Below, in pieces: positions 42,101-50,268 of a stretch of DNA of 64,000 nucleotides. The notes under the pieces were generated by a model. That model saw only the letters and a list, made by a program, of their open reading frames with translations. It ran no database searches and was not told the origin of the DNA. Each line of letters opens with the position of its first letter. The first letter of the stretch is position 1. This DNA is from an uncultured Oscillospiraceae bacterium (GTDB taxonomy: Bacteria > Bacillota > Clostridia > Oscillospirales > Oscillospiraceae): NCBI GenBank assembly GCA_947628185.1, contig CANQYW010000001.1:62001-126000 (forward strand), read 5' to 3'. The position numbers and the translations under genes are program-made.

Positions 42101-45100
42101 GAGGTCAAAAACTCCCCGGCCTCAAGTCCGTCACCCCTCCGGCGGGAGGTGGTGACAACTAAATCTGAGGAGGCCGCCGCCGCAAAATACGCCTCCCGGC
42201 GGCCCTCCCGGGGTCTCCGGCGGATGATCACCTCCCCGGACCGGCGCTCCGCCTCCAGGGAGAGTTTTGAGAACGCGGGGTGGGCGGCGAAGTCCTCCCG
42301 CCGCTCAAGGACCGGCTCAAAGACGCATATGACCTCCGCCTCCGCCGTGTCCTGGGGCGCGGTAACATCTATGACACGCACCTCCCCCGCCCCGGAGGGC
42401 GGCACGAATACCGTGAGCTCCGCCCGGAGGGCGCCCCGGCTCGCCCTGAGTTTACCCGCGCAGTGGGTGAACTCCGCGCCGTAGCTGGTGCCCGGGTCGT
42501 AGTCCGGCGCCGCTGTTATAGGCATGAGGCCGGAGGGCGTTTTGAGGTAGAAGGCCATCCCCGGGCCCCCCAGTGCCTCCGGGTCAAAGCGGGTCATGTC
42601 GAGCCCACGCCAGGTGGAGCGGCTCTTGCCGCTCTCAGTTAAGAGCACGGTGTAGGAGCCATTTGAGAGGGGCAGGCACATGGGCTCTATGGCGTCCACG
42701 CCCTCTATCCGCTGGGAGTAGACACCGCCGTCCTGGCGGCGGGGTTTCTCCGGCACGTCCCTTGGCGGCTGGCGCAGGACTATCCCGCCGGTGGGCACGC
42801 GCTCCTCCAGGAGCTCCCGGTAGGCGCTCATGCGCCGGTCGGACATAAAGAGTTTGGGGAATAGGTCGTCCAAAAGGGCGTTGGCTGTGGCCACGATGCT
42901 CATGCCCAGGTGGTGGGCCATGTAGGTACGCACCACCTCATATTTCGCGTCCACGCACCGGCTGGGGGTGAAGTCCGCGGCCTCGTAAAAGCCGTATTTG
43001 CCGGTGAGGCCCAGCTGCGCCATGCGCCTTAGATTCTTTATTGCGCTCTTGGGCTCCAGCGGCAGCGCCAGGAACGTGGAGTAGGGCGAGACCACCGTCT
43101 CTATGCCCATCTTCCGCCGGAGGGCCAGGCGCTGGACGCCGTGGGCCTTGTAGCGGTAGGAGAGGCCGGGGTCGAAGGCGTAATAGGCGCTCTCCGATAT
43201 GCCCCAGGGTATGCCGTGGACGGCGCGCCTCTGGGCGTAGAGACAGAAACGGGAGCTCTCGTAGAGGAGGGAATCCCTCTCACAGGGGAGGAGGAGGTTC
43301 GGCATGAGGTACTCGAACATCGTCCCCGTCCAACTGGCCATGCCGCTGTAGTTATCCTGTGACACCAGTGCCCGGCCCAGGCGGCGCCAGTGTTTCCTGG
43401 GCGCCTTGCCAAGGGCGATGGTGACGTAGCTCGTGGCCCTGGCTTCGCTGGCAAGAAGGTCGTACCAGCCCTTTGTGGCCTCGCCCTTGGGGATGTCCCA
43501 GCCTATATAAAAGAGCTTGCGGGAGTTATCAAAGAGCGGGGAGAAATCCATATCGTCAATTAAATTCTCCACTCTCTCCGCCGCCGCGCCCTCGCCGCAC
43601 CTCAGGTACCAGGACTTTAGCGCCACGAGGCACCCCAAGAGGTTGCCGCTGTCCACCGTCGAGACGTACCTGGGCTCCAGGGGCGCGAGGGAGCGGGTGT
43701 CGTACCAGTTATATAGGTGCCCGCGCCACTTCTCCATACGCTCAACGGAGGAGAGCGTGTTGAGGGTGAGTTCCCGGGCGCGGCTCTCCGGGATGAGGCC
43801 CAGTTCCGAGGCCGCCACAGCCGAGAGGAGCGCAAGGCCGATATTCGTGGGGGACGTGCGGTGGGCGGGGCCGAGGGAGGGTTCCTCCTGGACGTTATCA
43901 GGCGGGAGGAAGTTATCCTCGGGGGTTAGATTATCCTCAAAATACCGCCAGATGTCCCCCGCGCAGGAGATGAGGAAACTTCTGTCAATGCTGGATATGG
44001 CCCGCTCCCGCCGGATCTCGCGGCTCAGGGCCCAGGCGTAGGCGGGGGTGAATATCCACACGAGCCCAACCGCCCCGGCGGCGGGGTTCGCCGCGAGGAG
44101 GATGAGCGCCGCCCCGGCGGCGGGACATGCGGCCAGCTTTTTGTAGTTTACGCCCAGGGTGTTTCCGTGGCGCCTCTCCGCGTCCGAGGCGGTGACCCAG
44201 GCGAGGAGCCGCTTTTTGCTGACCGTCATCCTATATAGCGCCGTGACTATGGCGGTAAACTGTATCCACGCCTCGGCTGGGAGGAGCATGAGGCGTATGA
44301 CCACCCGCATGGAGACAGCTGCCACGCCGGAGACTATGGCGGACTGGTACCTTGCGCGGGTGGAGCCGTCGTGGCGGACTATGAGCTCCGCCGAGGTGAG
44401 TAGTAGCCCGCTGAGAGTTGATACCACAGCTATGATCGCCGCCGCCGTCATGGCGCGGGCTCCGGTCACGAGCCCCAGGAAGATGGAGAGGAATGTGAAG
44501 ATCGGCAGGGCGCTGCGGCGCAGATTATCCGCCACCTTAAAACGGCTGACGGAACTCAACGGGTTCCTCACCAGGGACCCGTCCCGCCTTGGGACCCTCC
44601 TCATGCACCAGCGGAGGTTCTGCCAGTCCCCCCGGGTCCAGCGCTCCTGCCGCGCGAAGTAGGCCGTAACCTTGTAGGGCCAGCCGTCAGTAAACTGTGT
44701 GTCGCTCAGATATCCGCACCGAAGGTACTCCCCCTCCAATATGTCGTGGGAGAGTATGGCGTTATCCGGGAAGACGCCCTCAAGGAGCTCCCTGTAGGCG
44801 CGAACATTTATGAGCCCCTTGCCCATGAACGTCCCCGCGCCGAACACGTCCTCATATAGGTCGGAGACCGCGCTATTGTAGGGGTCCACACCGCCCTCCC
44901 CGGCGAACACCCGGGTGAAGTCGCTCTTCCCGGCGGCGGAGAGCTCCACCGAGACCCGGGGCTGCAATATCCCGTAACCCCTCGTGACGCGCCCCAGGCC
45001 CTCCTCCATCACCGGGACGTTCAGCGGATGGAGCGCCGCGCCCACAAGCTCCCGGATGGACCCGGCGGTGAGGCGGGTGTCGGCGTCGAGCGTCACGATG

Positions 45101-46530
45101 AAGGCCGCGCCGTCTATCGCCTTCACGTCCCCAGCGAGGGCCCGGAGGGCGCTCCTCTCCCCGGAGAGGAGCCGCACCAGCTCCTCTATGGCCCCGCGTT
45201 TGCGCTCCCGGCCCATGTAGACGTTGTCCGTCTTTGAGAGTTCCCTATCCCGGTAAAAGAGGTAGAATCCGCCGCCGTACTTCCCATTTAGTTTCGTTAT
45301 GGCGCGCTCGGCCCCCTCCAATATACCGGCGTCCTCCCGGCGGCGCTGGGTCTGGGACTCCCGGAGGTCCGCCAGGATACCAAAGAACAGGTTCTCACCG
45401 GCGTCCCGATTGAGTAGCTTGAACTCCTCAAGTATCCGCCCGTACCGCTCCCCGTCCCCGGGGTCCGTGAGGAGCGCTGATATGACGCAGACCGCCTTGG
45501 CGCTCCCGGGTATGCCCCCCTCGAGGCTCATGCGGGGCAGTGGCCTGGGCCTCACTATCTTGAGGGCGGCGAAATCCGCCGCGTTTTTAACTATCTCCGA
45601 TATTGGCAGCAGCGCCAAAAGTGAGAGCCAGAGGGAGTCAAATAGTATCCCCGCAAGCAGGGTCAAAAAGAGCGTCGATAATATGACGGCGGCGATGTAA
45701 GCTCCGCCTCCGCCCTCCCGGCGCTCCCCGCCCAGGGGCCTTGTGAAGATAAACTCCCCCACGTGGACGCCCTCACCCGTCCTTGACATCTCAAGGACTG
45801 TCCTCGCGGCCTCGTACTCGCTTATGCCGGCGCGCCGGGCCGCGTGGGAGAGCTCACGCCTATAATTTCTCCGGGTCTCCTCGTCCATCTGGTGGTACAC
45901 ACCGGCGGGGTCCTCCGAGAGCGTCCTCTCGACTCGGTTTACATAAGATAGGAGCTCCGTCACATCTATGCTGCCGAGGAGGCGCAGGGAGGTGAATATG
46001 GCGGCAAGTCTCCCGGCGAGCTCCTCCTCCCGCTCATCGTCCCAGTCACCCTCAGGGTATATCCCGTCAAGATACTCCGTGAGGGCCGCTTTGAGGGCGG
46101 GGATAAAGAGGCCCAGTTCCCTCTCCGTCAGGACGGAGACGTTCTGGTACTCCTCCAGGAACACCCTCATCCGATCCTCCGTAACCTCCCCGAGGCCGGA
46201 CCTCACAAGGGAGGACGCGGCCTCGTAGACCCGGGACCTCCCGGTGGAGGCGGACTTTGGGAGCTTACCGGCGCCGGAGAACTCAAAAGCCGCGGACTTC
46301 CCCTCCCGCTCCGCCACGTACCAGTTATCGGAGAACCACTCCCTCGCGGGACTATTTGGCGCGCCACCCTCCCCGGCGGTCAGCCGGGACTTGAGGCGCG
46401 TGAGGACGCGGGACACGGCCCGGGCCTCCGCCCTCCCGGATATCTCCCCCGCCGCCTCAGTTAGGGCCGCCGTGTTCCGGGCAAAATTCGGGAGGTCCGC
46501 CGTTTCGATGTATAGGTCATTGTCTTTCAA
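39178..46530 (-). CDS. Cyclic beta-1,2-glucan synthase-like protein (GT84 plus GH94), NdvB type
   Basis: A 2450-residue membrane enzyme with the plan of cyclic beta-1,2-glucan synthases. An N-terminal helical part (1-260) leads to membrane segments (277-320). A family 84 glycosyltransferase follows with LDADTR at 481-486 and QERWTRGDW at 628-636. A second membrane cluster lies at 672-835. A glucoamylase-like domain (about 850-1200) is followed by two sugar-binding beta-sandwich domains. The C-terminal GH94 phosphorylase domain has the catalytic Asp2150 in RGDWNDGMDAVG. In Brucella and Agrobacterium the enzyme makes, elongates and cyclises beta-1,2-glucan; here the product and purpose are unproven, though length and motifs agree. 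The start is TTG at 46530 with AGGGGGTG. It ends in TAG. It is divergent from ylxM. Confidence 0.9.
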   Translation of the reverse strand: MKDNDLYIETADLPNFARNTAALTEAAGEISGRAEARAVSRVLTRLKSRLTAGEGGAPNSPAREWFSDNWYVAEREGKSAAFEFSGAGKLPKSASTGRSRVYEAASSLVRSGLGEVTEDRMRVFLEEYQNVSVLTERELGLFIPALKAALTEYLDGIYPEGDWDDEREEELAGRLAAIFTSLRLLGSIDVTELLSYVNRVERTLSEDPAGVYHQMDEETRRNYRRELSHAARRAGISEYEAARTVLEMSRTGEGVHVGEFIFTRPLGGERREGGGGAYIAAVILSTLFLTLLAGILFDSLWLSLLALLPISEIVKNAADFAALKIVRPRPLPRMSLEGGIPGSAKAVCVISALLTDPGDGERYGRILEEFKLLNRDAGENLFFGILADLRESQTQRRREDAGILEGAERAITKLNGKYGGGFYLFYRDRELSKTDNVYMGRERKRGAIEELVRLLSGERSALRALAGDVKAIDGAAFIVTLDADTRLTAGSIRELVGAALHPLNVPVMEEGLGRVTRGYGILQPRVSVELSAAGKSDFTRVFAGEGGVDPYNSAVSDLYEDVFGAGTFMGKGLINVRAYRELLEGVFPDNAILSHDILEGEYLRCGYLSDTQFTDGWPYKVTAYFARQERWTRGDWQNLRWCMRRVPRRDGSLVRNPLSSVSRFKVADNLRRSALPIFTFLSIFLGLVTGARAMTAAAIIAVVSTLSGLLLTSAELIVRHDGSTRARYQSAIVSGVAAVSMRVVIRLMLLPAEAWIQFTAIVTALYRMTVSKKRLLAWVTASDAERRHGNTLGVNYKKLAACPAAGAALILLAANPAAGAVGLVWIFTPAYAWALSREIRRERAISSIDRSFLISCAGDIWRYFEDNLTPEDNFLPPDNVQEEPSLGPAHRTSPTNIGLALLSAVAASELGLIPESRARELTLNTLSSVERMEKWRGHLYNWYDTRSLAPLEPRYVSTVDSGNLLGCLVALKSWYLRCGEGAAAERVENLIDDMDFSPLFDNSRKLFYIGWDIPKGEATKGWYDLLASEARATSYVTIALGKAPRKHWRRLGRALVSQDNYSGMASWTGTMFEYLMPNLLLPCERDSLLYESSRFCLYAQRRAVHGIPWGISESAYYAFDPGLSYRYKAHGVQRLALRRKMGIETVVSPYSTFLALPLEPKSAIKNLRRMAQLGLTGKYGFYEAADFTPSRCVDAKYEVVRTYMAHHLGMSIVATANALLDDLFPKLFMSDRRMSAYRELLEERVPTGGIVLRQPPRDVPEKPRRQDGGVYSQRIEGVDAIEPMCLPLSNGSYTVLLTESGKSRSTWRGLDMTRFDPEALGGPGMAFYLKTPSGLMPITAAPDYDPGTSYGAEFTHCAGKLRASRGALRAELTVFVPPSGAGEVRVIDVTAPQDTAEAEVICVFEPVLERREDFAAHPAFSKLSLEAERRSGEVIIRRRPREGRREAYFAAAASSDLVVTTSRRRGDGLEAGEFLTSDPEFRVVLRARLVMNSGRGSVTFAFAPGETSEEAAGEAAMMLRSPRTQAISRIGAAALMLGMRERDVRSALSAVTGIVFGVEPSEGRRELLAAGKFERRDLWRFGISGDIPVVAARVEGQGELEEMRALIREHAFLAENGVLSDLAIIITDGGDYRSAQRGAIMDLLHRLGREGSLGARGGVHIVDGTDESSRAVEALCRVYRKLDAIPAAPAHRERAPIHEPVYLRGSDEPSFRMEEGIFRLALRDSLPERAWSHVLTGEDFGFLATECGTGYMWYKNSRQMKINRWLNDPLTTAGTERLELITPTGRHSLFADGSGEPTLVEYGFGYAKWERDFGKLRTKVTAFVPPEGRGRVLEVELSGDTSGAEVEYFTELVLGEWNEPRREIVTGRDNGAFTARNPAGEYAGTVFTLVSSEEPVEFTCDADKYLLGELDGSLGAGVRPCFALRFPASGRLVLAEGCAPRGELETLLRDAPGALERTIEHWRRVCGAVSVATPSPDIDRYVNGWAVYQTVASRIMARTALYQNGGAVGFRDQLQDVCAVSSFLPELAANQIKMAAAHQYLEGDVQHWWHPGPEGDAGVRTRCSDDYLWLPYALTDYVTKTGDWGICRLRAPYLVSRPLGETERDRYERPDVYPDKETILSHAMRSCELFISRGAGEHGLALMLRGDWNDGMDAVGREGRGESVWLTMFGTMVLRDFAAICRREGEAAAAERFESHAAALRSAAERANQGGWYLRGYYDDGTPLGAPGDGECEIDSISQSFAVLSGCDPERARGAVNAAYERLFDREHHLVRLFDPPFDRGPGYPGYIKAYAPGFRENGGQYTHGAVWLAIALLRAGERERGAELLAALSPWGRESSRYGAEPYVLSADVYSAPGHEGRGGWSWYTGSAGWYFRAVTEELLGLRIRDGVLYVEPNIPDSWGGCFAEVEGRDGPLKIAIYPEGVLVNGEQYNEAGYPLKIHNNFVSMREKM

Positions 46531-46592
46531 GAAGACACCCCCTTAACGAGTTTAACTCACACATTTTTCCCTCAAAAAAGCATAAATATTCC

Positions 46593-46621
46593 TTGACAAA
46601 CCGGGACTGCCGGTCTATAAT
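46593..46621 (+). promoter_or_regulatory. Promoter of the ylxM-ffh operon
   Basis: Consensus TTGACA (46593-46598) and consensus TATAAT (46616-46621) are 17 bp apart, the strongest match in this half of the window. It drives ylxM, ffh and probably the ribosomal genes downstream. Confidence 0.9.
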
Positions 46622-46625
46622 ACCG

Positions 46626-46651
46626 CCTGTAAAGTAAATTGACTTTACAGG
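46626..46651 (+). repeat. 10-bp inverted repeat at the ylxM transcription start
   Basis: CCTGTAAAGT (46626-46635) pairs perfectly with ACTTTACAGG (46642-46651) across a 6-base loop. It begins 5 bases after the -10 box, so it covers the expected transcription start. It could be an operator or a 5' hairpin that protects the mRNA. Confidence 0.7.
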
Positions 46652-46682
46652 GTGATGTTTTTCTGTTAAGATTTGTGATACA

Positions 46683-47027
46683 ATGAACAAGACATTTGAG
46701 ATGACGCTGCTCTTTGACTTCTTCGGGGACCTCCTCACCGGAAAGCAGCGGGAGTACTTTGACTACTACTACAACGACGACCTGAGCCTTGGGGAGATCT
46801 CGGAGCTCACCGGTGTGTCCCGCCAGGGCGTCAGGGACACGCTCCTGCGCAGCGAGAGGCTCCTCATGGAGTACGAGGAGAAGACGGGTGTCGTGAAGAG
46901 GTTCCGGGAGCTGGACTCGGCCCTCCGGGAGCTGGAGGTCCTGGCCGGGGAGCTGGAGGCGGAGGTCACCGGCCCCGCCCTTGAAAAGGCCCGTCTATTG
47001 CGGGCGAAACTGCGGGGACTTCTCTGA
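46683..47027 (+). CDS. ylxM: YlxM/UPF0122 helix-turn-helix protein
   Basis: A 114-residue protein of the YlxM family that lies with ffh in most Firmicutes and is linked to the signal recognition particle. KQREYFDYYYNDDLSLGEIS and ISELTGVSRQGVRDTLLRSE form a sigma-70 region 4-like HTH, and a C-terminal coiled coil follows. The ATG at 46683 has no strong Shine-Dalgarno. It is the first gene after a consensus promoter, 25 bases before ffh. Confidence 0.92.
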   Translation: MNKTFEMTLLFDFFGDLLTGKQREYFDYYYNDDLSLGEISELTGVSRQGVRDTLLRSERLLMEYEEKTGVVKRFRELDSALRELEVLAGELEAEVTGPALEKARLLRAKLRGLL

Positions 47028-47052
47028 ACCCGCGTCAGAAATGGAGACGTAA

Positions 47053-48399
47053 ATGGCATTTGAGTCGCTATCCGAAAAGCTCGGCGGGGTATTCAAAAAG
47101 CTCCGCGGCAAGGGCCGCCTCAGCGAGGCGGACATAAAGGAGGCCATGCGGGAGGTCCGTATGGCACTTCTCGAGGCGGACGTGAACTACAAGGTGGTGC
47201 GGGACTTCATTAAGACCGTCAGTGCCAGGGCCGTGGGCACGGACGTGCTTGAGAGCCTCACCCCCGCCCAGATGGTCATAAAGATCGTAAATGAGGAGCT
47301 CATCGCCCTCATGGGCTCCACCAACGCCAAGCTCAACATATCCTCAAAGGGTATGACTGTGGTGATGCTTGTGGGGCTTCAGGGTGCCGGTAAGACCACG
47401 AACGGCGCGAAACTTGCGGCGCTCATGCGGAAACAAAACGGCCGCAGGCCGCTCTTAGTGGCCTGCGACATCTACCGCCCCGCCGCCATAAAACAGTTGG
47501 AGACCGTGGGCCGTCAGCTCGACATCCCCGTCTTCCAGATGGGTACCGAGGACCCGGTGAACATAGCAAAGGCCGCCATATCCCACGCGAAGAAACACGG
47601 CAACGACCTCGTCATCCTCGACACCGCCGGACGCCTGCACATCGACGAACAGCTCATGGACGAGCTGCGCAACATCAAAGCCGCGGTGGAGCCCGACGAG
47701 ATACTCCTGGTGGTGGACGCCATGACAGGTCAGGACGCCGTGAACGCGGCCTCCGCCTTTGACGCGGCGCTGGGCATAACGGGCGTCATGCTCACGAAGC
47801 TCGACGGCGACGCCAGGGGCGGCGCGGCCCTCTCGGTGAGGGCCGTCACCGGCAAGCCCATCAAATTCTCCGGCATCGGCGAGAAACTTGACGCCATAGA
47901 GCCCTTCCACCCGGACAGGATGGCCTCCCGGATACTTGGCATGGGGGACGTGCTGACGCTCATCGAGAAGGCCGAGCAGAGCTTTGATGAGAAGAAGGCC
48001 AGGGAACTTGCGGAGAAGATGAAGAAGAACGCCTTCACCCTCTCCGACTACTACGATCAGCTCCAGCAGATAAAGGGCATGGGAAGTATGAACGACATAG
48101 CCTCCATGCTCCCCGGCGGCGCCGGAAAGGCATTGGCTGGGGCGAAGATAGACGAGGGTATGCTGACGAGGACCGAGGCCATAATCCTCTCCATGACGCC
48201 CAAGGAGCGGGACAACCCCTCCATAATAAACTCCAGCCGCAAGAAACGCATAGCGAATGGCTCCGGCACCAGCATAGTTGACGTCAACCGGCTCCTCAAG
48301 CAGTACGAGATGATGCGGGACCTCACGCGGCAGATATCGAGGGGCAAGCTGCCGGGGTTCCTGGGCGGCGGGCGCCGCCGGGGCGGGTTCCCGTTTTAA
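47053..48399 (+). CDS. ffh: Signal recognition particle protein Ffh
   Basis: GTPase of the signal recognition particle that guides nascent membrane proteins to the membrane with 4.5S/6S RNA and FtsY. The 448-residue protein has an N domain, then the G domain with GLQGAGKTT (108-116), DTAGRLHIDEQ and TKLDGDARGGAALS. The C-terminal M domain includes MLPGG, ILSMTPKERDNPSIINSSRK and RIANGSGTS before the RNA-binding helix. The tail FLGGGRRRGGFPF is short. No SRP RNA gene was seen in the window. Confidence 0.97.
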   Translation: MAFESLSEKLGGVFKKLRGKGRLSEADIKEAMREVRMALLEADVNYKVVRDFIKTVSARAVGTDVLESLTPAQMVIKIVNEELIALMGSTNAKLNISSKGMTVVMLVGLQGAGKTTNGAKLAALMRKQNGRRPLLVACDIYRPAAIKQLETVGRQLDIPVFQMGTEDPVNIAKAAISHAKKHGNDLVILDTAGRLHIDEQLMDELRNIKAAVEPDEILLVVDAMTGQDAVNAASAFDAALGITGVMLTKLDGDARGGAALSVRAVTGKPIKFSGIGEKLDAIEPFHPDRMASRILGMGDVLTLIEKAEQSFDEKKARELAEKMKKNAFTLSDYYDQLQQIKGMGSMNDIASMLPGGAGKALAGAKIDEGMLTRTEAIILSMTPKERDNPSIINSSRKKRIANGSGTSIVDVNRLLKQYEMMRDLTRQISRGKLPGFLGGGRRRGGFPF

Positions 48400-48465
48400 T
48401 TTAGTATTCTTATATCAATAGCGATATTTGAAATAATCAAAATAATTTTTGGAGGTATTTTTTCA

Positions 48466-48705
48466 ATGGTCAAAATCAGACTTCGCAGGATGGGCGCCAA
48501 GAAGGCCCCCTATTACAGGATAGTCGTGGCGGACTCCCGTTATCCCCGGGACGGCCGTTTCATCGAGGAGCTGGGCACCTACAACCCCCGCACCGAGCCC
48601 AGTGAGATCAAGGTGGACGCCGACCGCGCCAAGGAGTGGATAAAGAACGGCGCCCAGCCCACTGACACCGTAAAGACCCTGCTCAAGCACGCGGGCGTGC
48701 TTTAA
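48466..48705 (+). CDS. rpsP: 30S ribosomal protein S16
   Basis: A 79-residue small-subunit protein that helps assembly of the 30S body. [24 protein letters not shown] is matched closely across the family. GGAGGT precedes the ATG by 10 bases. Follows ffh after 66 bases and precedes khpA, the usual order in Firmicutes. Confidence 0.97.
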   Translation: MVKIRLRRMGAKKAPYYRIVVADSRYPRDGRFIEELGTYNPRTEPSEIKVDADRAKEWIKNGAQPTDTVKTLLKHAGVL

Positions 48706-48720
48706 GGCGAGGCTCCGACA

Positions 48721-48954
48721 ATGAAGGAACTTCTGCTCTACATTGCGCAGAACCTTGTGGACTCCCCGGACGACGTCACCGTGACTGAGCGCCAGGAGCA
48801 GGACAAGACCGTCTATGAACTCAGGGTCGCCCCTGACGATATGGGCAAGGTCATAGGCCGCCACGGCCGGATCGCCAAGGAGATACGCACTCTGATGCGC
48901 TCCGTGGCCATCCGCAAGGGTGCGCACATAAGCGTCGATATCATGGACGAGTGA
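48721..48954 (+). CDS. khpA: KH-domain RNA-binding protein KhpA (YlqC)
   Basis: A 77-residue RNA-binding protein with one type II KH domain. The loop VIGRHGRIAKEIRTLMR contains the GxxG motif GRHG. Homologues pair with KhpB/Jag and affect cell length and division. Lies between rpsP and rimM and is followed by a hairpin. Confidence 0.95.
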   Translation: MKELLLYIAQNLVDSPDDVTVTERQEQDKTVYELRVAPDDMGKVIGRHGRIAKEIRTLMRSVAIRKGAHISVDIMDE

Positions 48955-48959
48955 AATTG

Positions 48960-48995
48960 GGCCGCTGAGACTGATCTATCAGCGGCCTTAGTTTT
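48960..48995 (+). terminator. Hairpin between khpA and rimM
   Basis: A 9-bp perfect stem GGCCGCTGA/TCAGCGGCC (48960-48968 with 48979-48987) followed by a TTAGTTTT stretch. It lies 5 bases after the khpA stop. Since rimM has no clear own promoter, it may be a partial terminator that lowers expression of rimM-trmD relative to rpsP. Confidence 0.68.
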
Positions 48996-49011
48996 CTATT
49001 CGGAGTTTTTT

Positions 49012-49494
49012 ATGGATCTAATAGAGACCGGAATGATCATAAATACCCACGGCCTCAGAGGCGATGTGAAGATCGACCCCTGGGCCGACTCCCCGGCGGA
49101 TTTTTGCGAATTTGAGCGGCTCTTCGTGGAGGGCCGGGAATACCGGGTGACCTCCGCCCGGGTGCAAAAGAGGTTCGTTATAGCGCACCTTGAGGGCGTG
49201 GAGGACATTGACGCCGCGGAGGCCATGAAGAATAAGACCGTCTACGTCCCCCGGGAGGACATTGACCTTGAGGAAGGCGAGTACCTACTTGAGGACCTCA
49301 TGGGCCTCACGGCGGTGGACGACGCCACAGGCGAACTTCTCGGGCGCGTCACCGGGATACTAAATCCCCCGGGCGGGGACGTTCTCGTCATCACTGGCGC
49401 CCGGGAGGTGCTGGTGCCCTTGAGGGAGGAGTTCATAACGGGCGTCGATTTTGAGGCCGGTGAAGTCCGTATCGCGATGATAGAGGGGCTGTAG
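49012..49494 (+). CDS. rimM: Ribosome maturation factor RimM
   Basis: Helps maturation of the 30S head domain by binding S19. The 160-residue protein begins IETGMIINTHGLRGDVKIDP, the family signature, and has a second PRC-type domain (about 90-160: YLLEDLMGLTAVDDATGE). It ends in TAG directly followed by the trmD ATG, showing that TAG works as a stop here. Confidence 0.95.
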   Translation: MDLIETGMIINTHGLRGDVKIDPWADSPADFCEFERLFVEGREYRVTSARVQKRFVIAHLEGVEDIDAAEAMKNKTVYVPREDIDLEEGEYLLEDLMGLTAVDDATGELLGRVTGILNPPGGDVLVITGAREVLVPLREEFITGVDFEAGEVRIAMIEGL

Positions 49495-50268
49495 ATGTAC
49501 TGGATAGACATTATGACCCTCTTCCCGGATACCGTGGGCGACATGATGAACGAGAGCATCCTGGGCCGGGCCCAGGATCGGGGGTACATCCGCATAGAGT
49601 GCCATCAGATAAGGGATTACACCACAAATAAGCAAAACCAGGTGGACGACTACCCCTACGGCGGGGGCCGGGGGTGCGTCATGCAGGCCCAGCCCCTCCA
49701 CGACTGCTGGAAACACATCTGCGAGACCCACGGCGAGCGTGTCCACACCATCTACCTCTCCCCTGCCGGACACACATTCCGCCAGGAGGACGCCAAGAGG
49801 CTCGCCGCCGGTTACGATAAGCTCATACTCGTCTGCGGGCACTACGAGGGCGTGGACGAGAGGTTCATCGAGGAGTGCGTGGACGAGGAGATATCCCTCG
49901 GTGACTTCGTGCTGACGGGCGGGGAGATCCCGGCTATGGCCGTGGCGGACGCGGTCTGCCGCCTTGTGCCCGGCGTACTGCCGGACCCTGAGTGTTTCAC
50001 GGAGGAGTCCCACTGGGACGGGCTCTTGGAGTACCCCCAGTACTCAAGGCCTGAGGAGTGGCACGGACGCCACGTCCCGCCGGTACTCCTCTCCGGCAAC
50101 CACGCGGAGATCGCGAAATGGCGGAGGAAACAGGCCATAATACGCACAAAACTGCGGCGGCCCGACATGTACGAGAAACTCACCTTCGCCGACACGAAGG
50201 CGGAGCGGAGATTACTACAGGAAATAAAAGAGGAATTGGAGGCATTACAAAATGGACCCGAGGCTTGA
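49495..50268 (+). CDS. trmD: tRNA (guanine-37-N1)-methyltransferase
   Basis: Methylates G37 of tRNAs reading CNN codons, which prevents frameshifting; essential in most bacteria. The 257-residue protein has IDIMTLFPD at the start, DDYPYGGGRG, and the trefoil knot LVCGHYEGVDERF with GDFVLTGGE. LLEYPQYSRPEEW is the substrate motif. It starts right after rimM and its last 17 bases overlap the aminopeptidase start. Confidence 0.97.
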   Translation: MYWIDIMTLFPDTVGDMMNESILGRAQDRGYIRIECHQIRDYTTNKQNQVDDYPYGGGRGCVMQAQPLHDCWKHICETHGERVHTIYLSPAGHTFRQEDAKRLAAGYDKLILVCGHYEGVDERFIEECVDEEISLGDFVLTGGEIPAMAVADAVCRLVPGVLPDPECFTEESHWDGLLEYPQYSRPEEWHGRHVPPVLLSGNHAEIAKWRRKQAIIRTKLRRPDMYEKLTFADTKAERRLLQEIKEELEALQNGPEA

